From an uncultured Verrucomicrobiota bacterium (GTDB lineage Bacteria > Verrucomicrobiota > Verrucomicrobiia > Limisphaerales > UBA9464), in the NCBI GenBank assembly GCA_903907925.1, contig CAIVQB010000056.1, positions 1 to 50,591 of the forward strand: DNA of 50,591 nucleotides. Direction: 5' to 3'. A model generated the notes under the pieces. It was not told the origin of the DNA. It worked only from the letters and a program-made list of their open reading frames with translations, and did not search any database. This document shows, piece by piece, positions 43,380 through 50,591 of the stretch. Made by a program: the position numbers and the translations under genes. Within the stretch, counting starts at the first letter, position 1; every line of letters begins with the position of its first letter.

Positions 43380-43503
43380 CCATAGCGGCGTGGCGCTCCG
43401 CTTCCCGCCGCGCTCCACAAGTCCGGCTGCCTTCAACAACGGGTGACGATCCCCCCACTTATGGACTGCGCCGGCAGAGCAGAGCGACGACGGCGCTATT
43501 GGG
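43380..43503. repeat. Facing pair of interspersed GC-rich repeats
   Basis: The segment 43380-43424 read on the minus strand, and 43463-43503 read on the plus strand, are diverged versions of one GC-rich motif: GGACT, then GGCGGGAAGCGGAGCG or GGCAGAGCAGAGCG, then CGCTAT. Together they form a head-to-head pair upstream of the AbrB-type gene. The pattern resembles the interspersed repeats that I recall from verrucomicrobial intergenic regions. Confidence 0.5.
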
Positions 43504-43568
43504 GTGTACCAGCCGAGACCCGCGCTTGCGTCCGTAAGAGGCTCGTCCTACGAAAGGGGGGTGTCGAT

Positions 43569-43775
43569 ATGAATACCGTGACGCTTTCACGCTCGTTTCG
43601 AGTGGTCATTCCCAAGGCCATTCGTGAGGAGTTGCAACTCTCTGTGGGCGATAAACTCCGAGTTTTGTGCCACGCCGGACGGGTGGAATTCATTCCCGTT
43701 CGTCCGATTCAGCAGATGCGCGGCTTCCTCCGCGGCATGGATACCACCGTCGAACGGGAGGCTGATCGACTCTGA
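43569..43775 (+). CDS. AbrB/MazE-type (VapB-like) antitoxin, orphan
   Basis: A 68-residue antitoxin with a swapped-hairpin AbrB DNA-binding domain at the N-terminus (NTVTLSRSFRVVIPKAIREE, then LQLSVGDKLRVL) and a C-terminal toxin-contact tail (RGFLRGMDTTVEREADRL). The ATG is preceded by a G-rich ribosome-binding stretch at about 43555-43562. Upstream in-frame sequence (from 43443) is repeat DNA and unlikely to be coding. The expected VapC gene is missing, but its 3' end lies immediately downstream, so this was a VapBC pair whose toxin was deleted. The antitoxin may still act as a repressor of other loci. Confidence 0.85.
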   Translation: MNTVTLSRSFRVVIPKAIREELQLSVGDKLRVLCHAGRVEFIPVRPIQQMRGFLRGMDTTVEREADRL

Positions 43776-43777
43776 GT

Positions 43778-43861
43778 GCAGCCAGCGGCAGTTACGCAAC
43801 CCTTTGGACTCAGGACGAACACTTCAAAGGCCTTCCCAGTGTGCGCTTTTTCGCGAAGTAG
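43778..43861 (+). pseudogene. VapC PIN-domain toxin remnant (C-terminus only)
   Basis: From 43778 the frame reads AASGSYATLWTQDEHFKGLP then SVRFFAK and stops at 43859-43861. LWTQDxHFKGLPxVRxF is the final strand-helix portion of many VapC PIN toxins, including the acidic Asp of TQD. The preceding ~100 residues that hold the other active-site acids are absent. The remnant begins directly after the antitoxin stop (43773-43775), so a deletion fused the end of the toxin to the end of the antitoxin gene. Non-functional as an RNase. Confidence 0.7.
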
Positions 43862-43918
43862 CCATCAGCCCAATCGTGATCGGACGGGAATCAGTACAAC
43901 TTTCTGCGTTCGATCCCG

Positions 43919-44767
43919 TTACTTCCCCTCAGTCCCACCCTCCCGCCGCAGCGCGCGGGCTTCGACGTAGTTGCCGAGGCCGTGGGCGATGCTGCTCTTG
44001 GCGCCCTGCCAGTCGGTTCGACCGAGGGCTGCGTACAGGAGGAGCTTGGCGATGCGGATGGCCAGGCCGGCGGCGGAGGGGATGTGGGGTTCGATCCAGC
44101 GGGCCGCGGCGCGATAATCGACCCTGCCTTTTCGGTAAAACGCCTTCATCGGCTGGCGCGAAATATAGAGCACCGAGGCGGCGTGGACCGCGGCCACGAT
44201 GGCGCCCTGCCGGAGGGAGCGGACGTACCACTCCAGGTCTTCGCCGCCGCCAGTCAGCTCGTCGAAGGGGAGTTCTTCCCAACAACTCCGGCGGTACAAC
44301 GCATTCGGATTGCCGGCGCCGAACCCGAATCCCTGGAGAAAATCGTCCGCTTCGAACAGCGTGATACCTCCCGGCAATGGACGGTCCAGCTCGCTCAACA
44401 GCAGCGGCCCGACCGCCGCCGAAACCTGTTCGGGAAACCGGCGGGCGATCCCCTCGCGGTAGAGATCGAGAAAATCTCGCCGGGTCGGCACGGCGTGGGC
44501 GCTGAGGGCGAGGACCCATTCGTGACGGGCGGCGCGGAAGCCGAGGTTCAGGCTGCGTCCGTAGGTGAATTCAGCCGCCGTGAGCTCGACGATCCGCGCG
44601 CCGGCACGGCGGGCGATCTCCAGGGTTCCGTCGCTCGATCCGGAATCCACCAGGATGATTTCATCCGCGGGAAGCCGGTCAAAGGCGTCGAGAACCCGGG
44701 GCAGCGTGGACGCCACGTTCAGCGAACGAATGACAATCGACAGCGGTGGGCCGGTCAGTGGATCCAT
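43919..44767 (-). CDS. Glycosyltransferase family 2
   Basis: A 282-residue GT-A enzyme. The N-terminal segment LSIVIRSLNVASTLPRVLDA and EIILVDSGSSDGTLEIARRA form the nucleotide-binding part, with DSGS as the first Asp motif. SLNLGFRAARHEWVLALSAH holds the family's second part, and a GGGEDLEWYVRSLRQG segment carries the E-D catalytic-base region. A C-terminal helix follows (RIAKLLLYAALGRTDWQG). Residues upstream of the ATG at 44767 are not conserved. It is divergent from the Nif3-like gene. Transfers a sugar, possibly rhamnose-type, to an undetermined acceptor; consistent with the other glycan genes here. Confidence 0.86.
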   Translation of the reverse strand: MDPLTGPPLSIVIRSLNVASTLPRVLDAFDRLPADEIILVDSGSSDGTLEIARRAGARIVELTAAEFTYGRSLNLGFRAARHEWVLALSAHAVPTRRDFLDLYREGIARRFPEQVSAAVGPLLLSELDRPLPGGITLFEADDFLQGFGFGAGNPNALYRRSCWEELPFDELTGGGEDLEWYVRSLRQGAIVAAVHAASVLYISRQPMKAFYRKGRVDYRAAARWIEPHIPSAAGLAIRIAKLLLYAALGRTDWQGAKSSIAHGLGNYVEARALRREGGTEGK

Positions 44768-44894
44768 GCGGCCCCGGCATTGAGGCGGCGCGCGACAACT
44801 TTTGCAACCGGCGACCACGCGGGGATTCAGTACGGAGGTCAGACGCGCTCTAGGCCTCATTTACTCCACTCCGCGCTCGTGACAGCCTTCGGCC

Positions 44895-45662
44895 ATGGCA
44901 TCCGTCTCCCTCGATCGAATCGTACGGCACTGCGACTTGTTGCTCCAACCGGAGCGATTTGCCGACTACGAGCGGGCCTGGAACGGCCTTCAGGTGGCCA
45001 ATCGCGGCACGGTGCGTCGGATTGCCGCGTGTGTGGATGCGACGCTGGCGACTGTCGAAATGGCGGCAGCCGCGGGAGCCGATTTGATGGTAGTCCATCA
45101 CGGTTTGTTCTGGGCGCAGACCACTCCGTGGACGGGACGTCGCTACGAACTCATCCGGCGTCTTGTTGAAGCAGACATCGCCATTTATTCCCAGCATCTG
45201 CCGTTGGACGGGCATCCTCGGCTCGGAAACGCCGCCCGCCTCGCCGCCGCGCTCCAGCTGGGCCGCTGCAAACCGTTCTTTTCGCGGAAGGGCGTCACGC
45301 TTGGTGTTCAGGCAACACTTCAACGGCCGCTCCGCCGCGAGGCTCTTGCCGCGCGTCTTGCCGTAGTGTTGGGCGCCGCTCCGACCGTGCTGCCCGGCGG
45401 CGGGCCGGATTGCAGACGCATCGGGATTTGCACCGGCGGAGCAGGTGCGGAACTGGAACAGGCCGCGGCCGAGGGCGTGGATACCTTCATCACTGGCGAG
45501 GGACCCCACTGGACCTTTGCATTGGCCGAGGAAGCCGGAATCAACGTTTTCTACGGCGGCCACTACGCGACCGAAACCTTCGGCGTCAAAGCCCTCGCCG
45601 AAAACATCGCGAAACGTTTCCGTCTCCCCTGGCTCTTCCTCGACCGCCCCACCGGTTTGTAA
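44895..45662 (+). CDS. Nif3-like dinuclear metal-centre protein
   Basis: A 255-residue protein of the Nif3/YbgI family, which forms hexamers with a two-metal site in each subunit. The metal-binding pattern is clear: LMVVHHGLFW (His-His) at about 75-84, YSQHLPLDGHPRLGNAARLA (His, Asp) at about 98-115, and TGEGPHWTFALAEEAGINVF with GGHYATETFGVKAL near the C-terminus. Length equals the single-domain bacterial form. Molecular function is unsettled; GTP cyclohydrolase-like and phosphoesterase roles have been proposed. Convergent with the MFS gene on the minus strand; 90 bases of repeat-like DNA lie between. Confidence 0.9.
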   Translation: MASVSLDRIVRHCDLLLQPERFADYERAWNGLQVANRGTVRRIAACVDATLATVEMAAAAGADLMVVHHGLFWAQTTPWTGRRYELIRRLVEADIAIYSQHLPLDGHPRLGNAARLAAALQLGRCKPFFSRKGVTLGVQATLQRPLRREALAARLAVVLGAAPTVLPGGGPDCRRIGICTGGAGAELEQAAAEGVDTFITGEGPHWTFALAEEAGINVFYGGHYATETFGVKALAENIAKRFRLPWLFLDRPTGL

Positions 45663-45683
45663 CCCGCACGTTCTCACTCACTC

Positions 45684-45730
45684 GTCTTCCCGTTTTCCCG
45701 TCTTCAATCCGTCCTGCTTTCCTGCTTTCC
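45684..45730. repeat. Pyrimidine-rich micro-repeats between convergent genes
   Basis: A polypyrimidine stretch with local direct repeats (CTTCCCG/TTTCCCG at about 45686-45700, and CCTGCTTT twice at 45713-45728). It fills most of the 90-base gap between the Nif3-like and MFS stops. Origin unclear: possible slippage product or a degraded short repeat. Confidence 0.45.
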
Positions 45731-45752
45731 AGATTCGATCTCTCCGCTCCGA

Positions 45753-47114
45753 TCATCTCCCGGTAACGAGGCTCCACCACCGGCGCGGTTCGTCCACCAA
45801 CAGTTCCCGGACCAACGCGTGGACTTCGGCGGCCCGGTGTTCCTCGAGGCGGCGGCACATCAGGAAGGCAACGGCGTAGGCCACGCTGACCAGTCCAAAG
45901 TAGATGCTGTAGCGATTCCAGTTGAGGCCGAAGGCCATTCCGGATCGGTCGCCGATGCCGTCCAGCAGGAGTCCCCAGATCACTGGCGAAAGTCCCAGCG
46001 TGATCTGCCAGACCACCATGAACAGCGCGAAGAAATGGTTCCGGCCCATCCGCGGAACGATCTGCATGGCGAGACGATTGTTGGCCGCGGAGAACAGGGC
46101 GTTCATCAATCCCAGCAGGACCATCAACGGTACCGACACGCCCCATCCCGGGTGCACAACGCCGCCAGCCGCCAGGAGCCAACCCACTCCGATCAACAGG
46201 CCCATGGCCATCGTCAAGCCGAGCATGGGTTTGCTGCCGAGGCGGTCGAGACGCGGCCCTGCGAGCCACGGCGAAGCCAGCCCGCCCACGAAGGAAACCG
46301 ACATGAAGTACAGGATGAGATCGGCACGCAGACCAGCGCCGTCCTTCAGGTATTTCACCACGAACGTCGTGAGACCGCCGTAGGCCAGCGACCATGCGCA
46401 GTTCACCCAGAGCAGTTTTCGGAACGGCGGATGCGCGGACAATTCCAACCAGGGAACCGGTCCGGCGCCGCCGTCGGCTTCCGGCGGGGGAACCACATCG
46501 GGAATGGCCTTGAGCACCGGAAGGCTGATGGCGCCCGCCACACCGGCGACGAGGAAAACCACCGCGAATTCCCAGGGTTTGCCGTGTTCTCCCAGCAACA
46601 GACCGGCAAAGGCGAAGGCCAGAACACTGGCACCGTTCATGCAGAATTGGTCGCGGGCGAAATGCCGGCCGCGCGCGGGCCCGGGAATCAATTCGGTGAT
46701 CCAGGGCAACCAGGCACAACTGGAGACCCCCCGTGACACGTTGAAGACGAAGAGCAGGGCCAGGATCAGTATCAGGCGGGTGACCGGATCGAGGAATTCG
46801 CAGATCGGAACGATGGCGATCAGGAAGATGGTGGCCACCCGCAGCGTCCAGCCGCTGACCACAAACCGCCGATAGCCCACGCGATTGACGAAGCGCGCCG
46901 CGGGAAGCTGGGTGATCACCAGCAGCGGCATCATGCCCGCGAGCATTCCCAGCACCGTGGCACTCGCACCGAGCGATTTCGCGTAGAGTACCATCGGGCT
47001 GCTGAGCACCGGTTGGAACGACAGGGCGTTCAGCGCGGAAAACCAGTACAACGACGCCAATCCACGCGGAAGATCTCCGGGAGGAGTTGAGGTTGCCGGG
47101 TCAGGGTGGCTCAC
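45753..47114 (-). CDS. MFS transporter
   Basis: A 453-residue inner-membrane protein with about twelve spans. The N-terminal half shows LSFQPVLSSPMVLYAKSLGA and a loop at PAARFVNRVGYRRFVVSGWT, matching the MFS A-like segment between spans 2 and 3. The second half has an equivalent segment at GPRLDRLGSKPMLGLTMAMG. A 15-residue cytoplasmic tail is charged. The GTG at 47114 is preferred; the open frame upstream to 47330 overlaps the divergent DUF3472 region and is not conserved. Substrate cannot be assigned. Confidence 0.82.
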   Translation of the reverse strand: MSHPDPATSTPPGDLPRGLASLYWFSALNALSFQPVLSSPMVLYAKSLGASATVLGMLAGMMPLLVITQLPAARFVNRVGYRRFVVSGWTLRVATIFLIAIVPICEFLDPVTRLILILALLFVFNVSRGVSSCAWLPWITELIPGPARGRHFARDQFCMNGASVLAFAFAGLLLGEHGKPWEFAVVFLVAGVAGAISLPVLKAIPDVVPPPEADGGAGPVPWLELSAHPPFRKLLWVNCAWSLAYGGLTTFVVKYLKDGAGLRADLILYFMSVSFVGGLASPWLAGPRLDRLGSKPMLGLTMAMGLLIGVGWLLAAGGVVHPGWGVSVPLMVLLGLMNALFSAANNRLAMQIVPRMGRNHFFALFMVVWQITLGLSPVIWGLLLDGIGDRSGMAFGLNWNRYSIYFGLVSVAYAVAFLMCRRLEEHRAAEVHALVRELLVDEPRRWWSLVTGR

Positions 47115-47210
47115 AACGCCGGACTGTGGCCCGCATTTCCGCCGCTGACAATCCGCCCGTCCGGGATGGCACCGGCGGAGACGACATGATAGGACGATGC
47201 TCAACGTTTC

Positions 47211-48089
47211 ATGAACCGCCTTTGCGTCCCACTGCTTCGCCTCCTGGCCTTTGCCGGTCTCGCCGTCCTCACGCTGGTAGCCCAGGGTCCGTCTCCCAAG
47301 GAATCTCCCCAAGCCGCCCGATCCGTTCATCTCGGATGGCAGGCACCGAAGGGCGATTTGTTCTACAACGAAGTCCGCATCCTGGAATCAACGACCAACA
47401 CCTACTTCTGCGTTGGTGGCTTCAATCACGGGTATTTCGGTCTGCAGGATTTCGGCGGGCGCAAACCCAAGGTGGTGATCTTTTCCGTGTGGGATCCGGG
47501 TAAGCAGGATGATCCCGCGTCGGTGGCGAAGACCAACCGCGTGGAATTGCTCTACAAGGATCCGGCGGTCCGCGTCGGCCGATTCGGCGGCGAGGGAACC
47601 GGCGGACAAAGCTTTCTCGATTTCGATTGGAAGATCGGTGTCGTGTACCGGTTGCTCGTTCAATCCACGGTGGAAGACAACCGCACTGCGTTTGCCGGCT
47701 ATCTTTACGACGACGCCAAACAAAGTTGGCGGCATCTGGTCACCTTTCGAACACCCACTGGCGGTGTTCCGCTCAACGGCTACTACAGTTTCATCGAGGA
47801 TTTTCGCCGAGACGGCCGCAGCCCATCCGAACGGCGGGTTGCCGAGTTCGGCAACGGCTGGGTGAGGACCGTCGACGGGCGTTGGACCGAACTGACGCGG
47901 GCGCGGTTCACTGCCGATCCCACGCCGCTGATGAACATCGATTCCGGCGCGGCAAAAACTCCCGGCTGGTTCTTTCTTCAAACCGGGGGTGCCTCCACCA
48001 ACCGGACGGTCGAACTGTGGAAGACAGCCGAACGCCCGCCGGTCGACGGGCCCCCCGAGATGTTGAAGGCGTTCCTTGGGGGACACTGA
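47211..48089 (+). CDS. DUF3472 exported protein
   Basis: A 292-residue secreted protein with a signal peptide (RLLAFAGLAVLTLVAQG, cleaved near residue 26). The DUF3472 domain fills most of it: LFYNEVRILESTTNTYFCVG, GFNHGYFGLQDFGGRKPKVV, IFSVWDPGKQDDPASVAKTN and VGRFGGEGTGGQSFLDFDWK, followed by a second beta-rich part. These proteins are predicted glycan-binding or -modifying surface proteins of unknown function. It is divergent from the MFS gene and 91 bases upstream of an ABC ATPase gene. No enzymatic residues known for the family. Confidence 0.85.
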   Translation: MNRLCVPLLRLLAFAGLAVLTLVAQGPSPKESPQAARSVHLGWQAPKGDLFYNEVRILESTTNTYFCVGGFNHGYFGLQDFGGRKPKVVIFSVWDPGKQDDPASVAKTNRVELLYKDPAVRVGRFGGEGTGGQSFLDFDWKIGVVYRLLVQSTVEDNRTAFAGYLYDDAKQSWRHLVTFRTPTGGVPLNGYYSFIEDFRRDGRSPSERRVAEFGNGWVRTVDGRWTELTRARFTADPTPLMNIDSGAAKTPGWFFLQTGGASTNRTVELWKTAERPPVDGPPEMLKAFLGGH

Positions 48090-48180
48090 GACACGGGAAT
48101 CCCGATGCTGGGTTCGGTCGGGTCAGTGGACGCTTCGATTTTGAATTGGTCCTGTTCCGGCGCTCCGGCAAGGTGCTGGC

Positions 48181-49176
48181 ATGTCGCTGATCGAGGTGAC
48201 CGGATTGACCAAGTCGTTTCGGACGGCGAAGAAGGATCCGGGTTTGAAGGGGGCCTTCCGTGGCCTTTTCCGGCGGGAATACGAGACCGTGTTCGCCGTG
48301 AAGGACGTCAGTTTCCGGATTGAGGAGGGCGAATTCGTCGGGTTCCTCGGACCGAACGGTGCCGGCAAGACCACCACGCTCAAAATCCTCAGCGGTCTGC
48401 TGCATCCGACGGCCGGAACGGCATCCGTCCTCGGCTACACGCCCTGGGAACGGCGCGACGGCTACCGTCGTCAATTCGCCCTGTTGCTCGGTCAAAAGAA
48501 CCAGCTGTGGTGGGATCTGCCGGCCCGGGAATCCCTCGAATTGAACGCGCGGATTTATGGCCTGACACCCGTCGAGTTCGAGAAGACCACTTCCGAACTG
48601 GCGGAGTTGCTCGGCGTCCGGGAGAAGCTGGGCACGGCCGTGCGCGAGTTGTCGCTCGGCGAACGCATGAAGTGCGAGTTGATCGCCTCGCTCCTGCACG
48701 CGCCCAAGGTGCTCTTCCTCGACGAACCCACCATCGGCCTGGACGTCGTGTCATCGAAGGTTGTCCGCGAATTTCTGCGCCGCCACAATCGCACCCGCCG
48801 GACCACCATCATCCTCACCAGCCACTACATGGCGGACATCCAGGAACTCTGCGAACGGGTCATCATCATCGATCGCGGCCAGGTGTTCTTCGATGGACGT
48901 TTGGAGGAGGTCTTGGACCGGTTTGCCGATCACAAGCTGGTGACGCTCCGGTTCGATCATCCCGACAAATGCGAAGCGTGCGATCCGTCGCGCCATGGTG
49001 AAATCGTGGAACGCGACGAAATGGGAATCCGGCTGAAGGTCAAACGGGACCGGGTCATCCCGGTGGTCAAGGCGTTGCTCGACGAACTGCCGGTGAAGGA
49101 TTTCAGCGTCGAGGAAGTGCCGATCGAAGACGTGATCCGGCAGGTGTTTCAGTCGAACGTCAAAGCGCCCGCCTGA
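48181..49176 (+). CDS. ABC-2-type transporter ATP-binding protein
   Basis: A 331-residue ATPase with a complete set of motifs: Walker A GPNGAGKT at 57-64, signature LSLGERMKCELIASL (LSLGE instead of LSGGQ) near 158, Walker B KVLFLDEPTIGLD near 180 and switch His in ILTSHYMADI near 215. The C-terminal ~85 residues form the accessory domain seen in ABC-2 exporters of lipids, glycans or drugs. Such ATPases are normally followed by one or two ABC-2 permease genes; here the next gene is a rhomboid protease and no permease is near. Either the permease lies elsewhere or the operon was broken at the inverted repeat at 49206-49295. Confidence 0.9.
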   Translation: MSLIEVTGLTKSFRTAKKDPGLKGAFRGLFRREYETVFAVKDVSFRIEEGEFVGFLGPNGAGKTTTLKILSGLLHPTAGTASVLGYTPWERRDGYRRQFALLLGQKNQLWWDLPARESLELNARIYGLTPVEFEKTTSELAELLGVREKLGTAVRELSLGERMKCELIASLLHAPKVLFLDEPTIGLDVVSSKVVREFLRRHNRTRRTTIILTSHYMADIQELCERVIIIDRGQVFFDGRLEEVLDRFADHKLVTLRFDHPDKCEACDPSRHGEIVERDEMGIRLKVKRDRVIPVVKALLDELPVKDFSVEEVPIEDVIRQVFQSNVKAPA

Positions 49177-49205
49177 GCCGGGACCTTCTTGGAAACCGAA
49201 GACAT

Positions 49206-49295
49206 GACACGGATTGCACGAATTATCACGGACTGAGAGTGAGACCGATCCAATCGACTCTTCAGGAATTCGTGTAAATTCGTGCAATCCGTGTC
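49206..49295. repeat. Inverted repeat with 19-bp perfect arms
   Basis: Arms at 49206-49224 (GACACGGATTGCACGAATT) and 49277-49295 are exactly complementary, and pairing continues imperfectly inwards. The whole ~90-base hairpin lies 30 bases after the ABC ATPase stop and 85 bases before the rhomboid gene. The right arm shares AATCCGTG/GTGTCCTC words with the repeats at 31524 and 42041, so it belongs to the same dispersed family or a sister one. It may also end transcription. Confidence 0.7.
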
Positions 49296-49379
49296 CTCTC
49301 AGCGGCTTCTTTTGAATCACCTCTGGAATCTTCGAACCCCGGGGGTTGCCAACCTTCACTGATCTACGACGCTGGAAAA

Positions 49380-50264
49380 ATGGACCCTGTTGAATCCGCC
49401 TCCGAAGCGGCTTCCGGCCCGGATGTGGGCGAGATCCGGACCGCGCTCCAACGTCGCGCGATGGATTGGACCCTGGTGCTCGTGAGCCAGGGGATTCCGG
49501 TTTCCCTGGATCGTGCAGGCGGGAAGGGCTGGATTCTGACCGTGGCTTCAGCCGACCTGGAACGGGCGCGATTGGCCATCGGGCAATTCCGCCGCGAGAA
49601 TCGTGGATTCGGCTGGCGCCGGGAACTTCCGGGTTCAGGTCTTCTGTTTCATCGTGGTGTCCTGCTCTGGGTGACGGCCGTCGCGTTTTTATTCTCGTTT
49701 CAGGGTTACTTGGGCGGCGGTCTGTTCGACAGCCGCCAGGTGCGCTCGGGCGAGTGGTGGCGGGCTTTCACCGCCGAGTGGTTGCATGCGGATCTCGGCC
49801 ATCTGGCGTCCAACGCGGTGATCGGCACCGTCGTGCTCGGGTTGGCGATGGCTCGTCATGGACCGGGATGGGCTCTGTTGCTGGCAGGACTCGCCGGGGC
49901 TGCTGCGAATGGGGTTGGCTTGATGTTCCGACCTGGTGCCTATGTCGGTCTCGGGGCATCCGGTATGGTGATGGCCGGCTTGGGACTGCTCGTGCCGCAG
50001 GCGATGCCCTGGTGGCGGGCGGGTCGGCGGGAGACGCGTCTGGCCCTCGGCAGCATCGGAGCCGGCGCGTTTCTCTTCCTGCTGCTGGGAACCGATCCGG
50101 CCGGTGACGTCCTGGTTCACGCGGCGGGATTTTTGTTTGGGCTGATCGGGGGAGTAATCCTGGCGCTGGTCCCTGACGCGTTTCGACGGCGTTCAGATTT
50201 GGCGGCCGCGCTGGTGTTCGCCGCGGTCAACCTCGCTGCCTGGATCTGCGTGCAGGGAACATAG
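49380..50264 (+). CDS. Rhomboid intramembrane serine protease with N-terminal cytosolic domain
   Basis: A 294-residue membrane protease. The first ~80 residues form a soluble domain (ALQRRAMDWTLVLVSQGIPV, then VASADLERARLAIGQFRREN) like the N-terminal domain of GlpG-type or DUF2007-like proteins. Six or seven spans follow. The rhomboid pattern is complete: EWLHADLGHLASNAV with His136/His141/Asn145, catalytic Ser194 in GASGMVMAG and catalytic His247 in VLVHAAGFLFG. Cleaves transmembrane helices of unknown substrates. It follows a repeat-bearing gap of about 200 bases and is probably transcribed on its own. Confidence 0.92.
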   Translation: MDPVESASEAASGPDVGEIRTALQRRAMDWTLVLVSQGIPVSLDRAGGKGWILTVASADLERARLAIGQFRRENRGFGWRRELPGSGLLFHRGVLLWVTAVAFLFSFQGYLGGGLFDSRQVRSGEWWRAFTAEWLHADLGHLASNAVIGTVVLGLAMARHGPGWALLLAGLAGAAANGVGLMFRPGAYVGLGASGMVMAGLGLLVPQAMPWWRAGRRETRLALGSIGAGAFLFLLLGTDPAGDVLVHAAGFLFGLIGGVILALVPDAFRRRSDLAAALVFAAVNLAAWICVQGT

Positions 50265-50370
50265 CGGAGAGGAATCAGAATCTGGAAAGCACGAAAGCCG
50301 GAGGGGACCGAGATTCGCGATGCCAAAGGGAAATCGAGTTCTACGCTCCGTTTACTGGATTCTCATCCTT

Positions 50371-50591
50371 CTAAGAAACTGCGAGAGTGGATGGCGGTTG
50401 GGGAGTAAGCATGAAGCCGAGATTGGCGGCGGTTTTGTTGAGGTGATGGAGCATTCTTTCGCGGTATTTGCGCTCGTAGTCTTCGAGGCCTTGTCTGACG
50501 TAGAGTTCGCCGTGTTTGAGGAGGCGATAGATAAGGCGGGCGAGTTTGTGGGCGGTGGCCGTGATGGCCGAGGGGCTCCCCAATCGGCCCC
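50371..50591 (-). CDS. IS110-type transposase, C-terminal fragment (window edge)
   Basis: The minus-strand frame enters from the right edge and ends at 50371. It reads GSPSAITATAHKLARLIYRL followed by a charged helix (VRQGLEDYERKYRERMLHHL) and a short LGFMLTP tail. That is the closing helix region of Transposase_20-containing IS110-family enzymes. The N-terminal RuvC-like DEDD part lies beyond the window. The 106 bases between the rhomboid stop and this gene probably include the right end of the insertion element; no terminal repeat was recognised, as expected for IS110. Confidence 0.78.
   Translation of the reverse strand, partial: GRLGSPSAITATAHKLARLIYRLLKHGELYVRQGLEDYERKYRERMLHHLNKTAANLGFMLTPQPPSTLAVS

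Noticed and set aside
43380-43503. CRISPR array
   Set aside because: Only two diverged facing copies without regular spacers; it is an interspersed repeat pair.
48092-48112. Small palindrome CGGGAATCCCG after the DUF3472 gene as a terminator
   Set aside because: Stem is short with no following T run; not strong enough to annotate.

Overview
The window reads as a high-GC chromosomal stretch of a Verrucomicrobiota bacterium, most likely the Pedosphaera/Limisphaera side of the phylum. The pointers are: a lipid A/LPS set (LpxK, LpxL-type acyltransferase, WaaF) that implies a diderm; DUF1549/DUF1553, DUF1501 and DUF1080 proteins typical of the Planctomycetes-Verrucomicrobia group; a PEP-CTERM-like protein; a DUF3472 protein; paired membrane proteins with a GCPE motif; and many short interspersed palindromic repeats. 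No rRNA, tRNA or CRISPR array was recognised. The first ~2.04 kb looks different: three overlapping genes of proteobacterial flavour end abruptly at a REP-like repeat, so a transfer boundary or a chimeric contig must be considered. The right edge ends inside an IS110-type transposase gene.

Layout. 1-2040: zinc metallopeptidase (5' partial), ATP-grasp ligase and a truncated CpcT/CpeT-like lipoprotein. 2262-8921 (minus): an envelope operon htrA > lpxK > lpxL-like > waaF > glycosyltransferase > DUF1080. 9031-11026 (plus): DUF2851 and a TPR-like protein. 11036-14466 (minus): a LolA-like secreted protein and two overlapping paralogous membrane proteins. 14640-16235 (plus): transaldolase and a GNAT acetyltransferase. 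16239-23981 (minus): a PPC-domain protein, a Tat-exported DUF1501 protein and a cytochrome-type DUF1549/DUF1553 protein, with a UPF0175/DUF3368 toxin-antitoxin pair and a small membrane protein wedged between them. 24258-25124: LarE. 25254-28360 (plus): O-antigen ligase/polymerase and a polyprenyl-phosphate sugar transferase. 28605-31377 (minus): an MlaE-MlaF-MlaD lipid transport operon whose ATPase lacks most nucleotide-binding signature residues. 31559-36709 (minus): acyltransferase 3, CinA, PEP-CTERM protein, PQQ-type beta-propeller. 36889-38193 (plus): RlmI-like methyltransferase. 38165-41915 (minus): flippase, glycosyltransferase and M20 peptidase. 42140-43303 (plus): glycosyltransferase. 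43304-43918: repeat-rich segment with an orphan AbrB-type antitoxin and the C-terminal stub of its VapC toxin. 43919-50264: GT2, Nif3-like, MFS, DUF3472, ABC-2 ATPase and rhomboid.

The main theme is the cell envelope: lipid A acylation and phosphorylation, heptose transfer, phospholipid transport, O-antigen/exopolysaccharide initiation, flipping, polymerisation and acylation, plus periplasmic proteolysis. Scattered among these are housekeeping genes (tal, cinA, nif3, larE) and signs of genome flux: toxin-antitoxin debris, IS remnants and several families of dispersed inverted repeats. Starts were set by family alignment, by removing non-conserved N-terminal ORF extensions and by translational overlaps; several genes appear to use GTG.
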